DNA from: Prostheceraeus crozeri
Lineage: Eukaryota; Platyhelminthes; Polycladida; Euryleptidae
NCBI GenBank assembly: GCA_907163375.1
Contig: CAJQUW010014356.1
Location: forward strand, 167,343 to 231,342
Reading direction: 5' to 3'
DNA length: 64,000 nt
Shown in pieces: positions 53,316 to 64,000 of this stretch. Under the pieces are notes generated by a model. That model made no database searches. It was not told the DNA's origin and saw only the letters and a program-made list of their open reading frames with translations. The position numbers and the translations under genes are program-made. Positions within the stretch are counted from its first letter, which is position 1, and the number at the start of each line of letters is the position of its first letter.

Positions 53316-54957
53316 GGATTCCATCTTGAATTGACGACCACCTCAACAGCACAAAGTAAGTCTTCATCACATTTATTCTTGCCATTTCAATATCTAAATT
53401 CTAAACTACTGAATGGATTAGAATGAACACGAATTGCGTTTGCTCTAATTTATTTACCTACTCATGCTAGAAGTTTTTAACCTGCAATAGTTTATTTTTT
53501 GTGACATTTAGAAATTTACATCTAGGCCTACATAACAAAACACATGCAAAGTCGCATGATAGCTGGAATGTATTTATGATTCAATGAAATCATTGGCTTA
53601 GTGTATGAGTATCAAGTAACGAAAATGAAATCAGTCATGTTAATATATAAAGTATGCATGTATATTTTGCACATGCTGCCCACGCAGAGAAAATTGCTTC
53701 TTTGTATTTATGCTTCTATAAAAGTCCACAAGTATTTTTCATTCAACACCAAAAGCTTGAGCTATTAAGTATATGGTGCAAATCATTTAAGCAATATAAA
53801 CTGGTAACGGAACGTATTCCATCTTTTATTTATTTGCTTATCATTTCATTCCAAAATACAAATGGTAGGATCAATGGCATCAGATTATGATAGCAAATAC
53901 TGTAATATATTTCTTGACTTTACTTCATTGACTACAAAATACCATAAATTTCTTAACAATTCTAATTGTTCTAATTCTTATAATTCTGTTTTAATTCCAG
54001 CTCCCCTTCGAATGATGGATCAATTGTGGTTGCATCACACAGTTGCTATCAAATGCAAATTTTCAATGCCGTGGACATACTACAACAAGCAACAATTTTT
54101 CTAAGCAATGAGATCCAAGAGACGTGATGCAGATGACATAGTACTATGCCTTCTTTCCAATGTGATAAAACATTACTACTTTGACATATCTATTGTCTTT
54201 TGGCCGGAGAAATATATAGTGAGAATTTTAAGCAGATATCAGGGCATAGAAGATGAAATTTCTAATTATTGGATAATTTCTCCTTCTAGCGGTCAAGAAG
54301 CCTAGCGCTTTTCTGGAATAAACACATTGAAAGCTTCTTTAGCTGCAGTCATTTATCAGATAAATGAAATGTCGCTGGAACGCTTTAATTAATCATTGAA
54401 TGAAGTATGCGATATTGTGTGATGATGTTTTGGCAGCTGATATTCGAATACATGCAAAGATTTTGAAAATTGTTGAAACTTAATGTACAGGGGAGCCCTT
54501 TAAAGTAAAAGGAATACTCTGTGATTTCTTGGCCTCTGATTTCAAGCTGGAGGAATGCATTTTCTGTAAACCGACATTACAAGTTGCGTATGTGTCTGAT
54601 TATACTCTTAATTGATTATAGAAGCGATGTTTCAAAATGATGAACGTACAGAACGTTTAAGAGGATTTCCTTCTTTGTCATCCTGTCGCCGCAGTATTTT
54701 GTAAATTCACTATTGCTTTTGTGTACATGATCTTTGGACAAGGGGCAACAATCCAGATCACAAATTGACTTGATAATTGAAAATGCCAACCAGAAACCAA
54801 GAAAGCCAGCTCGCAAAATTTGCTTTTTGCCCCAACTAAGTTCCCCCGGAGTGTGCCATAATTTTCATGCAATTTCCATTCTAGGACTTTCTATGGTATT
54901 GTTAATTTCTATGTATCAGGGTAATTCATCTTCAGGGTGGGATACATGAGGTAAATA
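53316..54957. other. No gene seen
   Basis: AT-rich intergenic DNA after the Polinton. Several open frames (53654, 53862, 54108, 54678) have no recognisable domain and lack consistent splice context. Confidence 0.4.
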
Positions 54958-54959
54958 TA

Positions 54960-55136
54960 CAGTAGAACCTCCATATTACGGACACCGTCGGGACTGCGCC
55001 TTAGTGTCCGCATTTTAGAGGTGTCCGCAATATGGAGTTACCGGTGATGATACGAACATTATTCGGGACTGAGCTTAACTGTCAGTAATACGGAGGTGTC
55101 CGCTGTATAGAATGTCCCCAATAGGAGGTTCCACTG
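54960..55136. mobile_element. pogo/Tigger-type MITE, TA target duplication
   Basis: The left end CAGTAGAACCTCCATATTAC and right end ATAGGAGGTTCCACTG are imperfect inverses, flanked by TA (54958-54959 and 55137-55138). Internal GTGTCCGCATT and GGTGTCCGC words repeat. CAGTAGAACCTC ends with TA are typical of pogo-derived MITEs. At 177 bp it has no coding capacity. Confidence 0.85.
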
Positions 55137-55138
55137 TA

Positions 55139-56414
55139 CATCGTTTTAACAATTGCCGTTATTTTCACTATTCGCCAATTGTATACTACAGTTTTTAGCT
55201 AACAGTCCAGGTGTTATATATCTAGGAGATATATTTCTATGGTCCATGATTTGCATGTAGAGATCATAGAATACTAACAATAGGAATCATGGCATGTAAT
55301 CATAATCATGCAGATATTTTTGGCCGCTACGCGGAGTCCTACATTCTAAGTCATCTGTAGATGCAAATTTGCCTATCGCAAGGGAAAAATCTGCGCATCC
55401 AATATCTAGGAGTCCATGGCTGAACTATAGACTTCTAAATTTCTCTGGACAGACAGGTTGATACTGATAGTGTGATTATATGCATAATCGTTTTGGAAAT
55501 ACGTAAATTACATATGTCCATTACTGTATCTTCTTGTTTTATATTATTAGTCACAGAATAATTATATCTCCATTGAAAATTAACTGGATACTGTGAAGTA
55601 TTTAGCCTACATTATTATTAAGTACCGTCCCGTACTCATGAATATGCCTAATTAATTTGAGTGTAAGGCATGTTTCGTTTAAAATATAATTCATTTTTTT
55701 CATAAACCTGTAGGTAAAATTCCCACGTATGATAACGAACATCTCAACAGACTATGCCTATTCTCGAATCTCTACCATTATCGGACAATGAAAAATTATT
55801 AAAATGATATTGATAAGTGTTAGTATTTGATTCTGCTGTGTTAGAATTAGATATCTGCTAGCTAATAACTTTGATTCTTGTTAAAAGATACCATTAACAT
55901 AGATCGGATTACTAGGATAATCGTTTTGTATTTGCTTTATATGAAGACTTATTAGTAAAATAACTTCAAATCCATACTTCGTTGTTATAGCTTCTTGTAG
56001 TTTTGAAATAGATGTACATCAAATCCAGAGAAATTAAATGTCATACTCGCAAGTTAGAAATTCGTGGACAGCCCAGTAACAGATTAGTAAGTTTACCTGA
56101 TTTAGGCCTATGCTAATTTTCTATTTAGTGTATATATTTTTCATCTCATTTTCGGCTACCGTTTCCGTCTGTAATTCTTTTTTTAAGATTGAATACAAGA
56201 ATATTTTTAAGCGAAGTTACGTTTTACATTCGGGGCGCGTTTACAATAAGATCAAAATCAGGGTTTCATTATGTTTTTGAATCTTTAAAATCGACGGATT
56301 GCATTTGAACCGCATAAATATTGAATTTTTAGCAATATCCAGGCTATTAAATTAACGGTATGCCTGTGATCAGATTATGATGATAAAAAGACAGTATCGC
56401 CAACTAAAACTTAC
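55139..56414. other. No gene seen; possible intron of the THAP gene
   Basis: AT-rich sequence without a recognisable exon. Because the THAP exon ends in a splice donor at 56415, this stretch is at least partly its downstream intron, but no acceptor-bounded continuation was identified. Confidence 0.4.
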
Positions 56415-57364
56415 CTCCCATCACCGACTAAAACTGCTGATCCATGCGAATTTACTGCTGCCGTCACATCATCAAGTTGAGTTCGATAACATTTCGTCAC
56501 AGTAGGTGAAATCCAATTACTTTGCGATTCATAGAATAACGACTTCGATGGAACAGACAAGTTCATTGTCTCAGAAATTTCACACAATGTTTGATATGTA
56601 TTACCGGACAGAATTGCTGCAGTTGGGAGGGCAATATTTCCTAAGTATATATTGGTATTGGGTAATTTACTTTGGGATTCCCAGAGACTCTCGTGACCTT
56701 GGATGCAACTTGTCTTAACTTTCACCACGGAACCGATTATTTGGCGTTCGGTTACGCCGCTTTCTAATGGAGAACCACATTGGTTACACCATTTAAACAA
56801 ATTCATCAAATTTGAATCGTAGACAAGATAACAGCTTTCATTAGCCAAAGTACAAGCCGTCACACCTAAGTCAGCGTCATATGAATCATCGTTTTCATCC
56901 GATGAGTAGGGGTCAAAATCATCGTCAAAATCATCATCAAAATCATCGTTCGACTTGTCAGATCTATCAGAATCAAAAATTTCAGAGTTTGAAGGATTAG
57001 TGATAAGTTGATGACCAGTTGAAGAAGAGGAATCACATTCCCGAGAAAGACGGGTAGATCTTGGTTTTGGTTTGGGAGTTGGATGGCTTGAAATGGGTAG
57101 ATGAAGAGTGGGAATCGCTGTTGATTTCAGTGGTCGTTTGCATTTAGGCTTGTCTTCTAGTTTCAAAAGATGATAATGAGTCTTTTCGAACGAATCTTCT
57201 GAAAAATGGTCACTGCAAATCACTGCATTAGATGTCGGATTGAAGTTTTTACGTCGTCACGCGTCTGTCCATTTCTTTCGGAGGCGCTTGTCTTTCGGAA
57301 AAGTAAACAGTCTTTTTCCTTTTCCTGAAGCCGTAGAGCAGCCGAATACAGCGCAATTTGGCAT
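56415..57364 (-). pseudogene. THAP-domain transposase-like gene (probable Kolobok type), first exon
   Basis: From MPNCAVFGCSTASGKGKRLF the minus strand encodes a THAP zinc finger: C-x4-C, RLRKKW, then NPTSNAVICSDHFSED with the C and H of the second half. Then come a low-complexity acidic region (DDFDDDFDDDFDPYSSDEND), a two-cysteine block WCNQCGSPL, QGHESLWESQ, GNIALPTAAILSGNTYQTL and a final VLVGDGR. The order THAP, CxxC, G.H...W.SQ, GN...sGn and GDGR is that of Kolobok-type transposases as I recall them. The exon ends GGGAG/GTAAGT, a strong donor, so the gene continues in lower coordinates. One in-frame TGA (57257-57259) breaks the THAP domain. It could be a decayed transposon or a domesticated gene. 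Confidence 0.65.
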
Positions 57365-57419
57365 CGCCGCGTCAATATGATAAATGATCGTGAGGTTATT
57401 GTGGGCTCCTACACGCGAC

Positions 57420-58791
57420 TAGGGTTTACAATCTCGAGCCGTTTTCTCAATCCCGGGATTTTCGAGACTGGCTAATCGCAATCCCGGGATCCCGGGATCT
57501 CGATCGAGATTTATATATACTGTATATGTTTTTAATCATTAAGTTTCAAGAAATATTTCAAATGACGATACGTGCTTGTAAAATGTATATCTTTCAACGT
57601 GAACTAAACAAACATCTACAATAGGTAAAACTAGTCAACTCGTAAAAAATATTGGCGAAGTAAGGTAAGACACTGAATTGTGTTATCACTCATTCTCGAC
57701 CGTAATTTCGTTAAGAACAAACCGGCCTCCGAGAATGCCCTTTCGGATTCTAACGAATGTTGAAGAAAAATCTATCAGTGCAATATCAACTGATGTGATA
57801 ATGAGTATTGGCAAAAGATTTTCTATATCTGTGTAAGCAACTGTCTGCACCATCTCAACAATCATGAAATGACAAGTAAAATGAAGTCTATTTTGTTAAT
57901 TTTTAAATTTGATGTAATATTAGCTGAGCTACCGCCAATTTTGTGTTTCGAAGACTTTCTGTCAACGGTACTCACTTATCAGTTGAGCATACATTCACTT
58001 AGAGAACAAATGCATTTTTTTGACATAACTTCTGAACCACTGGGTCGATTTTGATGAACGAAACGTTGTCTTCATCACAACAACAATATGAATACAACTG
58101 CAATGTCATTTTGTCGATAACTGATGATTTTTTTCAAATTGTCTTTCACCGTCAATTAATCACCGAGACACAATTCGTTGTCGATGTGTGAAAACCAACA
58201 CAGCGCAGCTGCAGTAGCAGTCCGGTGACCTGTCAATAGAGCGAATTCGGGAGACTCACTGGGTTGAATGACGGTTTCTCCGACGGTTTTTCCCTCAAAG
58301 ACCGCAAACCGCAAACCTAGCTCTGTCTGAACGAGCCTTGAACGGGCCTTTAGTCGTTATTTTAAATCGTTGTGATTTGTCTTTCAGCTATCAATTTACG
58401 AAGTATTTTCAGTTTACAGAAGCAATGCTAGTAGCAGTGTCATAACACTGTTTATTCAGCGTCTGAACGGTTTTGTGTCACGGCATTGATTTAGCCCAGA
58501 TTTCGCGCTGCTCCTCGGCATTAATGTCACGACACTAGTGTCATCGTGTGAACGAGGTTTACCAGCTGGCTCGGCAAATACAGCACATTGGCAATTTATC
58601 AACTTGGAACATAAAAAATTTAGATGCATTTTCAAAAAAGCCATTGACTCTCTTAACTATGTCACTTAGAAGGAACTCAGGGCCAATCTTTCAAATATCT
58701 CGAAATACCTCGAGATCTCGAAACGTAATCCCGGGATTTTTAATCTCGGAAATAGGGTCGAGATCCCGGGATTCCGGGATTGTAAACCCTA
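57420..58791 (-). mobile_element. hAT element with 8-bp duplication CACGCGAC
   Basis: The ends TAGGGTTTACAATC and GATTGTAAACCCTA are exact inverses, bracketed by CACGCGAC at 57412-57419 and 58792-58799. Next to each end are several ATCCCGGGAT palindromes (57472-57502 and 58725-58778), typical subterminal repeats. The 1372-bp body contains a hATC fragment on the minus strand (57640-57790) and is otherwise without a transposase. It is inserted 56 bases upstream of the THAP gene start. Confidence 0.9.
57640..57790 (-). pseudogene. hAT transposase dimerisation-domain fragment
   Basis: The minus strand reads QHSLESERAFSEAGLFLTK then LRSRMSDNTIQCLTLLRQYF, the hATC motif ERaFS.aG...TklRsrm....i..L. 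Only this C-terminal piece remains of the transposase. There is no start or stop context. Confidence 0.75.
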
Positions 58792-58974
58792 CACGCGACT
58801 CTCTGTTTGATTCGACATTGCATTGGTCGCATCTACGGCAGGCGTTCATCCGTTCAGCGAAGTGACGTCACACGTCACCAGTTAAAGCTATTTTTAGCGC
58901 TAACAACATCGCTAGCGCAAAAACGAATCGCCACTCATTGTTCTACTCGATAATAGCTTTCATTTCAGCCCATG

Positions 58975-59002
58975 TTGTAAAATGCGTGGAATTCCCCTTT
59001 AA
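58975..59002. mobile_element. Possible terminal repeat of the Kolobok-like element (TTAA)
   Basis: GCGTGGAATTCCCCT directly followed by TTAA (58999-59002) resembles an element end, and it lies about 1.6 kb upstream of the THAP gene start as a 5' end would, with the hAT insert accounting for 1.4 kb of that. No partner was found at lower coordinates, so this is a weak call. Confidence 0.35.
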
Positions 59003-59316
59003 GGTTACATACAACTCTTCCTTTCTAGGAAACCGAAGCGCGCGCAGGTGAATCTAATTCTGTGATAATAATGTGTCCTCTTCACCAATGAGAACAGTTA
59101 CTCCATGGTTACAAATGTGCGCGGTGCACCGGTTATTTTACTAGCACCGGTTCTCGAGCCGGTGCACCGAAACGAACTTTGAAATCATAACTCATTTAAT
59201 CTGTTATCTTAGTCACATCAAAATGGGAATGAAAAATATTTCAAACTTTCATTACAGTTGATTATTAATTGAGAACATTATTCAATTCTGTTTATCAATT
59301 CAATTCAAACTTTTAA
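59003..59316. other. Spacer; one GC hairpin
   Basis: GGTGCACCGGTT at about 59133 pairs with AACCGG...GGTGCACCG words up to 59170. Nothing else is recognised. Confidence 0.4.
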
Positions 59317-60118
59317 TTGCTCTATCAAAAAATTCAAAAAAGCGATTCTGAGAGTTCCATACTTAATGGATATCATGATGTGTTGAGATGGACGGAGGAC
59401 AACTTTATGACCATCAAAGAAGAAAAGTGCAAACAAATGTTTATTTCAAAAAGCCGACAGCATGATTTATCTCTGTACAGTCTCTCTGGTATTCATGTAG
59501 TATCCACCATGAAATTCCTTGGAGTTATTTTATGAATTTCTCAAGTGGGACACGCACGTTTTCAGCACAACGAAGATGGCTTCCTCTCGTTTGTCAGTTT
59601 TGCGGAGGCTGAAGCCTTTTCTTTCAAAAAGTGATCTAGTTTTGGTATATAATGCTTCTATCAGAAGTATTATTGAACATGCTTCACCTGTGCTGGCTAA
59701 TATCAGCGTTTCATCTTCGAAGCGGTTTGAAAGCGTTCAAAATAGGGCCCATCGAATAATTTGCGGTTCATCGAGGTGTCAATGCTGCAACTTTCTGCCG
59801 TTGGAATATCGCCATGTGCATCAATGAACTTGTTTAGAGCTTTATTGCTTGATGAAGATCATCCACTCCATTACCTGGCTCCTGAAATGAATCCCTACTC
59901 ACAAACACTTCGTGTGCCGCAGTGCACAATAAAAATGAGGCAACAATCATTCCTTCTTTCAATGATTCGTGCCTATTATCGTGGTTTGTTCTAATCTGAC
60001 AGTTTGTATTTGTTATTGACTTGTGAATTTTATATGTGTAATTTTTTCCTGAATTTTGGCCTCATGATTTTCAGTATTGAGGCATTCTAAATATAACACG
60101 CTTGTTATTATTATTATC
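59317..60118 (+). mobile_element. 5'-truncated LINE (Jockey/CR1/L2-like), C-terminal RT and 3' tail
   Basis: The plus strand codes for the end of a reverse transcriptase: VLRWTEDNFMTIKEEKCKQM then MKFLGVIL, then in the next frames KWDTHVFSTTKMASSRLSVL, RRLKPFLSKSDLVLVYNAS and IRSIIEHASPVLANISV, FESVQNRAHRIICGSS, and finally QQSFLLSMIRAYYRGLF ending at 59993. Two frameshifts (near 59525 and 59770) split it. A 3' UTR of about 120 bases follows and ends in TTATTATTATTATCAT, a microsatellite-like tail used by CR1/L2 elements. Endonuclease and RT core are missing, so it is a dead-on-arrival copy. Confidence 0.75.
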
Positions 60119-62124
60119 ATAGAAATGAACGTTCTTGAAAATCACGGCTACATAAACCTACATAAATCACGGCAAAAGCACACTTCCTGATGCTGAGAAA
60201 AATGTGAAAGAGTGACGAAAATTAGATAATTGAAGTTCATGATAAATCTTTCTAGGCCACGAAATCTCAATTCCCGCGACCTCAGAATTTTGGAATCTCA
60301 TGATGAATACTGCGCAACCTGTTGTTCCTCCTCTTGATAAGATATAGGCTATCTCAGCATTCCAGTGGTCAGTGATCCGACCACGATAGACTTATTCATT
60401 ATGCGGCATCGGCAGACTGCTTGAAGAGGGAGCAATGTCGAGATGTTGACCTTGCATAGTGCATGTAAATTGCAGACATCGGTGAATTGTTGCGAATATT
60501 CCTACATCTACAGGTATTCGTGTACAGGCATTTTGGAAAGGAATCTAAAATAAACTCTTCCTTTTGATATGCATAATTTTAATAGAGTAAATAAAATCCC
60601 ACCGATTCGCCCGGCATGTAGAAAGACTTGTAATCTGGCGTGATTTTTAAGATTTTTTGTTGCGTGTCTTCATGTACCGTATTTCTTTGAATAAGGGACG
60701 CCCTCGAATAAGAGACGCATCCGTGAGAGGAAAAAATTTAATATGAGACGCCCTTGAATAAGAGACGCATGTACAAAAAATAGACTGCTATAGACATATT
60801 ACATGCAAGCTATTGTAATGTGGTAGCTACATCCGCCTGAGCGATTATTAGGCCTACTTATCTTAGTAAAATAAGTCAGTCTACTAGTAAATACCGTGTA
60901 TCATGACCAATATTGTATAATATATAAGGCTTCTTGTTGTTGTACATGCAGTACATGCATGTTGTACATCCGTACATGCAGGCCTACTTAAGGTTACTTC
61001 ATCTACTATTTAAGGAGGCATTATACGGTAGTTTCCTTTGCATTTGGAGTCATGTACCGGTCGGTAACTTTTGCTGCAAATACTACTTGATTATCATCGG
61101 TATTTTCGTTTCGGTAAATTCAGATCTAGTCTACATGTATAGTGGCCAACATGTACTGGTATATGAATGTATTAGATGAGTCTACAAGATATGCTATTAC
61201 AAACCATAAAACTCCTTTCATTTCCAAAATATCTGAAAATGATAATTATTATCCGTGCCATATCGTATAAACACATGTGCTTAAGCGCCCTGAAACTGAA
61301 GTGGGCGCACCAGTAAAAATTCACTAAAAATGCACTGAAATATCGGTAATCTGTGCTTAATCTATAACGGCACAATTTATGTAATCGTAAGGGTTGAAGA
61401 AACTTGGAAAAAGTAACAACAAAAGTTGAATGGGAAATGAATTGCTATCAGACATTAAGCAGAGAGCCACGGAAAGTCGAATGGCTGGGAAGGGGCCACA
61501 GACCATGCAAGGTTGAGAACCACTTGTCTATCCTGTGATGTACCGACATATAAGATACCTTCGAGAGCGAATCGAATAGCTAGCACATGTTGTAAGAATT
61601 CCAATTAGTAAACGACTACACATGTGGGTAGACGGTCCATGGGTCGCACTAATTTGAAAGCATTTTGTCGACTTTTTGCGTCAGAGCTCTCAGAGTTGAT
61701 GAGGAGAACATCTGTTAACCCTTTAGGCCCGGCTATATGAAAATTTTCAGCTCTCTATTCCGGCTATATTTGGCAAAAGTATCAAGTATCAAAATAATCA
61801 AGTTTAGTTATCAAAGGAAGGGAAAACGAATATTTCCATCCAAAAGTCACATCTTATTGACAGCAAAATGGCATGCAAAACTATAAAAATTCACACATCT
61901 GAAGACTCAGAGATTAGCATGATAAGTTCAAAACAATCATCCATATGGAGTCCTGGATTATTGGGACACCCAGTGCAATAATACCGCGAAGCACTTACTC
62001 TTGTTCCTGGAGCTGCTTGTTGCCTACACCATGTGCACGGTCTTGTAGGACGCGGTGTCGTGGCAGTTGATGGTATCTTTCTGAGAGTGCTGAATTATCG
62101 ATCGTCGTGGATTTCTTGGTTGAC
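60119..62124. other. No gene seen; degenerate repeat words only
   Basis: GAATAAGAGACGC-type words recur at 60690-60770 (GAATAAGGGACGCCCT, GAATAAGAGACGC, then again), resembling a common invertebrate repeat. GGTTGAGAACCACT near 61522 looks like a hAT end, and TTAACCCTTTAGGCCC near 61716 looks like a piggyBac-type end, but neither has a visible partner. No coding region was recognised. Confidence 0.45.
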
Positions 62125-62147
62125 TAAGGGCCAATTCACCGATCGTA

Positions 62148-62300
62148 TAACAAGTGTTATGACAAGTAACAAGTAATGAGTAAACAGTAACGCTGTTCAC
62201 GGACATAACAAGCTAACAAGTTAATAAGTAAATTATAACAAGCGAATTATAACAAGTAAATAGTATCATAACAAGTGTTTCAATTCACCGATGTAATTTG
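62148..62300. repeat. ACAAGTAA-type subterminal repeats of the Harbinger element
   Basis: At least eight variants of ATAACAAGT or ACAAGTAA occur between 62148 and 62275, followed by a further GACAAGTTG near 62300. They are probable binding sites for the element's Myb-like protein or nuclease; that role is inferred from other Harbinger elements. Confidence 0.7.
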
Positions 62301-62384
62301 ACAAGTTGTTTTCTTGTCAAAATAGATTGATTTATAACGGGTCTCAGAAGCTCCGTCATAACTTCATTCCTCCTAATTTTCACT

Positions 62385-63488
62385 ATGTTGTCGGAAGAAA
62401 ACCCTCATTCTAGGCAGCGTGAGAGAATAAATTTTCACTTATGTGCGGGAGAATTTAAGGAACGGTTTTTGCTTTTCTGCTACAGAAGTAGAAGAACTGT
62501 TAAAGGATCTAGGTCCGAAATTAAGAAACACGAGATGTTCCTCACAGGGGCTTCAACCCCATCATCGACTTTTAATAGCATTACGATTTTACGCTAGTGG
62601 CGACTTTTGCTACTCGGTGGGAGATACTCATGGGGTTTCGAAAGTAGCGGTCCATGCTTGCATTGAAAAGGTAACGGATGCGATCAACGAGATCTACTTG
62701 AAAGAGGTGGTCTGTTGGCCATCTTCTGAATCAGAGAGGATGGGGATTGCATCCGCTTTCCATTTGGTGAATCAATTCCCAGCTGTCTGCGGTGCGATTG
62801 ACGGGACTCTAATCCCAATTCAAACGCCAGTGTCAAACGAGTGGCAATTCGTGGACAGAAAAGGCACGCATTCCTTGAATGTTCTTGCAGTGGCGGGTCC
62901 TAATTATCTCTTTTACAATGTCAATGCCGACTTCCCGGGTTCTCTCCATGATGCTCGTATCCTCCGCGAAGGAAAAATGTACAGGTATGCCATTGATCGT
63001 AAAATACTTATATTTAGAGACTTTTAATTTCAATTATCTTTTGTTTCAGACGCTTCGAAAATGGATGGCGACCGTTCCCCAATGCCGTATTGTTAGGAGA
63101 CAGTGCGTATCCGCTCTTGGATTGGCTCATGTGCGAAATTCGCAAACCAGGAGAGAGTATTACATTTCCTGAGAGGCACTTCAATAAATCACTCCGAAGA
63201 ATTCGTCTGATTGTTGAAAGGGCTTTCGGAATTCTTAAGAATAGGTTCCAGTGCTTAAAATTCATTCGAGTTAGAAGCCCTGAAAAAGCCGCCAGAATTA
63301 TTAATTCTTGTTTTGCATTACATAACATAATAATGTCATCGCAACCAGCGACAGATGATGAAATACCGATTGAACCAACAGTTGTGGACAATGATACACC
63401 TGAGAGCAATCCTCCACCGGGAACAAGTGCCCAACGAAGAGACGGCCTAGCTCGCCGTAATAGGATTCTTCAGACATTTTCTCATTAA
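62385..63488 (+). pseudogene. HARBI1-like Harbinger nuclease (DDE_Tnp_4), spliced, one frameshift
   Basis: Starts MLSEENPHSRQRERI at 62385. A single-base frameshift near 62466-62475 moves the frame into CFSATEVEELLKDLGPKL, LIALRFYASGDFCYSVGD and a KVAVHACIEKVTDAI helix. The catalytic acids are in AVCGAIDGTLIPIQTP (Asp), LLGDSAYPLLDWL (Asp) and RRIRLIVERAFGILKNRF (Glu), as in HARBI1 and Harbinger transposases. A 65-base intron (62985-63049) with donor ACAG/GTATGC and acceptor TTGTTTCAG interrupts it; the flanking exons are in phase. It cuts the element at 3-bp TWA targets, together with a Myb-like partner. Apart from the frameshift it is near full length, so the copy is young. Whether the frameshift is real or a sequencing error cannot be told here. 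Confidence 0.88.
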
Positions 63489-63870
63489 ACCAAGAACTTT
63501 CTTATTTTAGATCTTTTATGAATAGAATGCTATTGGAAGAAAATTTCTGTTTCATTTTAATAAAAATAGGTTGATAGCAATACCTGTAGTTATACATGTA
63601 TAGTGGCATGTTTTACTTAATACTTTAATACTTAATAAAGTAGCAATCGAAAATGCGCCAGTCTCAGCTTTTTAAAGGAACTGCAGGTGGGAGTGATATA
63701 TTGTATTTCATGTTTGGTTTTAAAACGTTATTATAGCATTCAATGAAAGACGACCCTAAATATACTTATGCGAAATTATTATACAATGATGTAAATTAAG
63801 ATAAATAAAGCAAAAACAAACCGCATCGATTCACTATTAAATTATTGCATAATAATCACTAAAACAAAAA
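63489..63870. other. 3' UTR and spacer between the two convergent Harbinger genes
   Basis: AT-rich with AATAAA-like words (for example TAATAAAAATAGG near 63558 and AAATAAAGC near 63803). No coding seen. Confidence 0.5.
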
Positions 63871-63958
63871 TCACAATTTATCAGAAGATGAATCAGTAAT
63901 ATCTGATTCTGAAGGTTCATGGATATTTAGTTTCCTTTTTAAGAACTTTATTTTCAGT
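63871..63958 (-). CDS. Possible last exon of the Harbinger Myb-like partner gene
   Basis: On the minus strand a good acceptor (CTAATACTATAG) precedes LKIKFLKRKLNIHEPSESD and a terminal ITDSSSDKL stop at 63871. The short, charged, serine-rich tail and the convergent position relative to the nuclease suit the second Harbinger gene (Myb/SANT-like), but the DNA-binding part would lie outside the window. This is a guess from position and splice context. Confidence 0.35.
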
Positions 63959-64000
63959 CTATAGTATTAGTAGTAAGAAAACGGCGAACACCAGATAGCG

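Larger units (their letters stand above)
62128..64000 (+). mobile_element. PIF/Harbinger transposon, right end beyond the window
   Basis: After TAA (62125-62127) the sequence GGGCCAATTCACCGATCG starts the element; GGGCC plus a TWA trinucleotide is the usual Harbinger boundary. ATTCACCGATG recurs at 62283. A HARBI1-like nuclease gene (62385-63488) reads rightwards, and a convergent minus-strand exon is near the window end (63871-63958), as in Harbinger elements with two genes. The inverted partner of the left end is not in the window. Confidence 0.65.

Noticed and set aside
61714-61735. piggyBac-like end TTAACCCTTTAGGCCC
   Set aside because: No inverted partner with TTAA in the window; too short to rely on.
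1-64000. CRISPR arrays, rRNA or tRNA genes, bacterial features
   Set aside because: No spaced short direct repeats, no tRNA-like cloverleaf and no rRNA core words were recognised; splice sites and transposon types show that the DNA is eukaryotic.

Overview
The window is eukaryotic DNA, AT-rich and intron-bearing, and almost wholly made of transposable elements. The mix of families (pogo, hAT, piggyBac, Tc1/mariner, Kolobok-like, Harbinger, Penelope-like, LINE and Polinton) and a spliced FkbM-type methyltransferase gene suggest a marine invertebrate. The phylum cannot be settled from sequence alone; an echinoderm, hemichordate, lophotrochozoan or cnidarian would all fit.

Layout: 352-1368 holds the one gene that looks like an ordinary host gene (FkbM methyltransferase, last exon). 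3909-9182 is a pogo-like transposon with TA target duplication, an internally deleted transposase and a nested hAT element (8-bp duplication). A second copy of that hAT lies at 10499-11209. Two further hAT elements (12744-13672 and 14611-14844) and a piggyBac-type element with TTAA duplication (15520-16473) follow. From 19440 to 31215 lies a (TA)n-rich island that has received a Tc1 element (DD34E), a mariner-type element (DD41D) and four Penelope-like elements, all coding on the minus strand.

33242-53309 is a 20.07-kb Polinton-type element with a 6-bp target duplication (ACCGGA), long inverted ends and a protein-primed family B DNA polymerase. It is treated here as a fossil: the polymerase is broken, and a hAT (36707-37769) and a palindromic Penelope-derived insert (43405-44991) sit inside it. 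It also carries a compact minus-strand gene cluster. Notable members are a single-ORF TATA-binding-protein homologue (46909-47448), a DEDDh exonuclease-like protein, a RING-like small protein, a two-member paralogue family, and three free-standing relatives of the region in front of the polymerase. Several TATA boxes with nearby splice donors and a duplicated ~155-base leader module with conserved hairpins suggest that the element had its own elaborate transcription arrangement. I could not see an integrase, packaging ATPase, protease or capsid gene.

Right of the Polinton: a 177-bp pogo-type MITE (54960-55136), a THAP-domain gene of probable Kolobok type (56415-57364), a hAT element (57420-58791), a 5'-truncated LINE (about 59317-60118), and a Harbinger element with a spliced HARBI1-like nuclease (62385-63488) that runs off the window.
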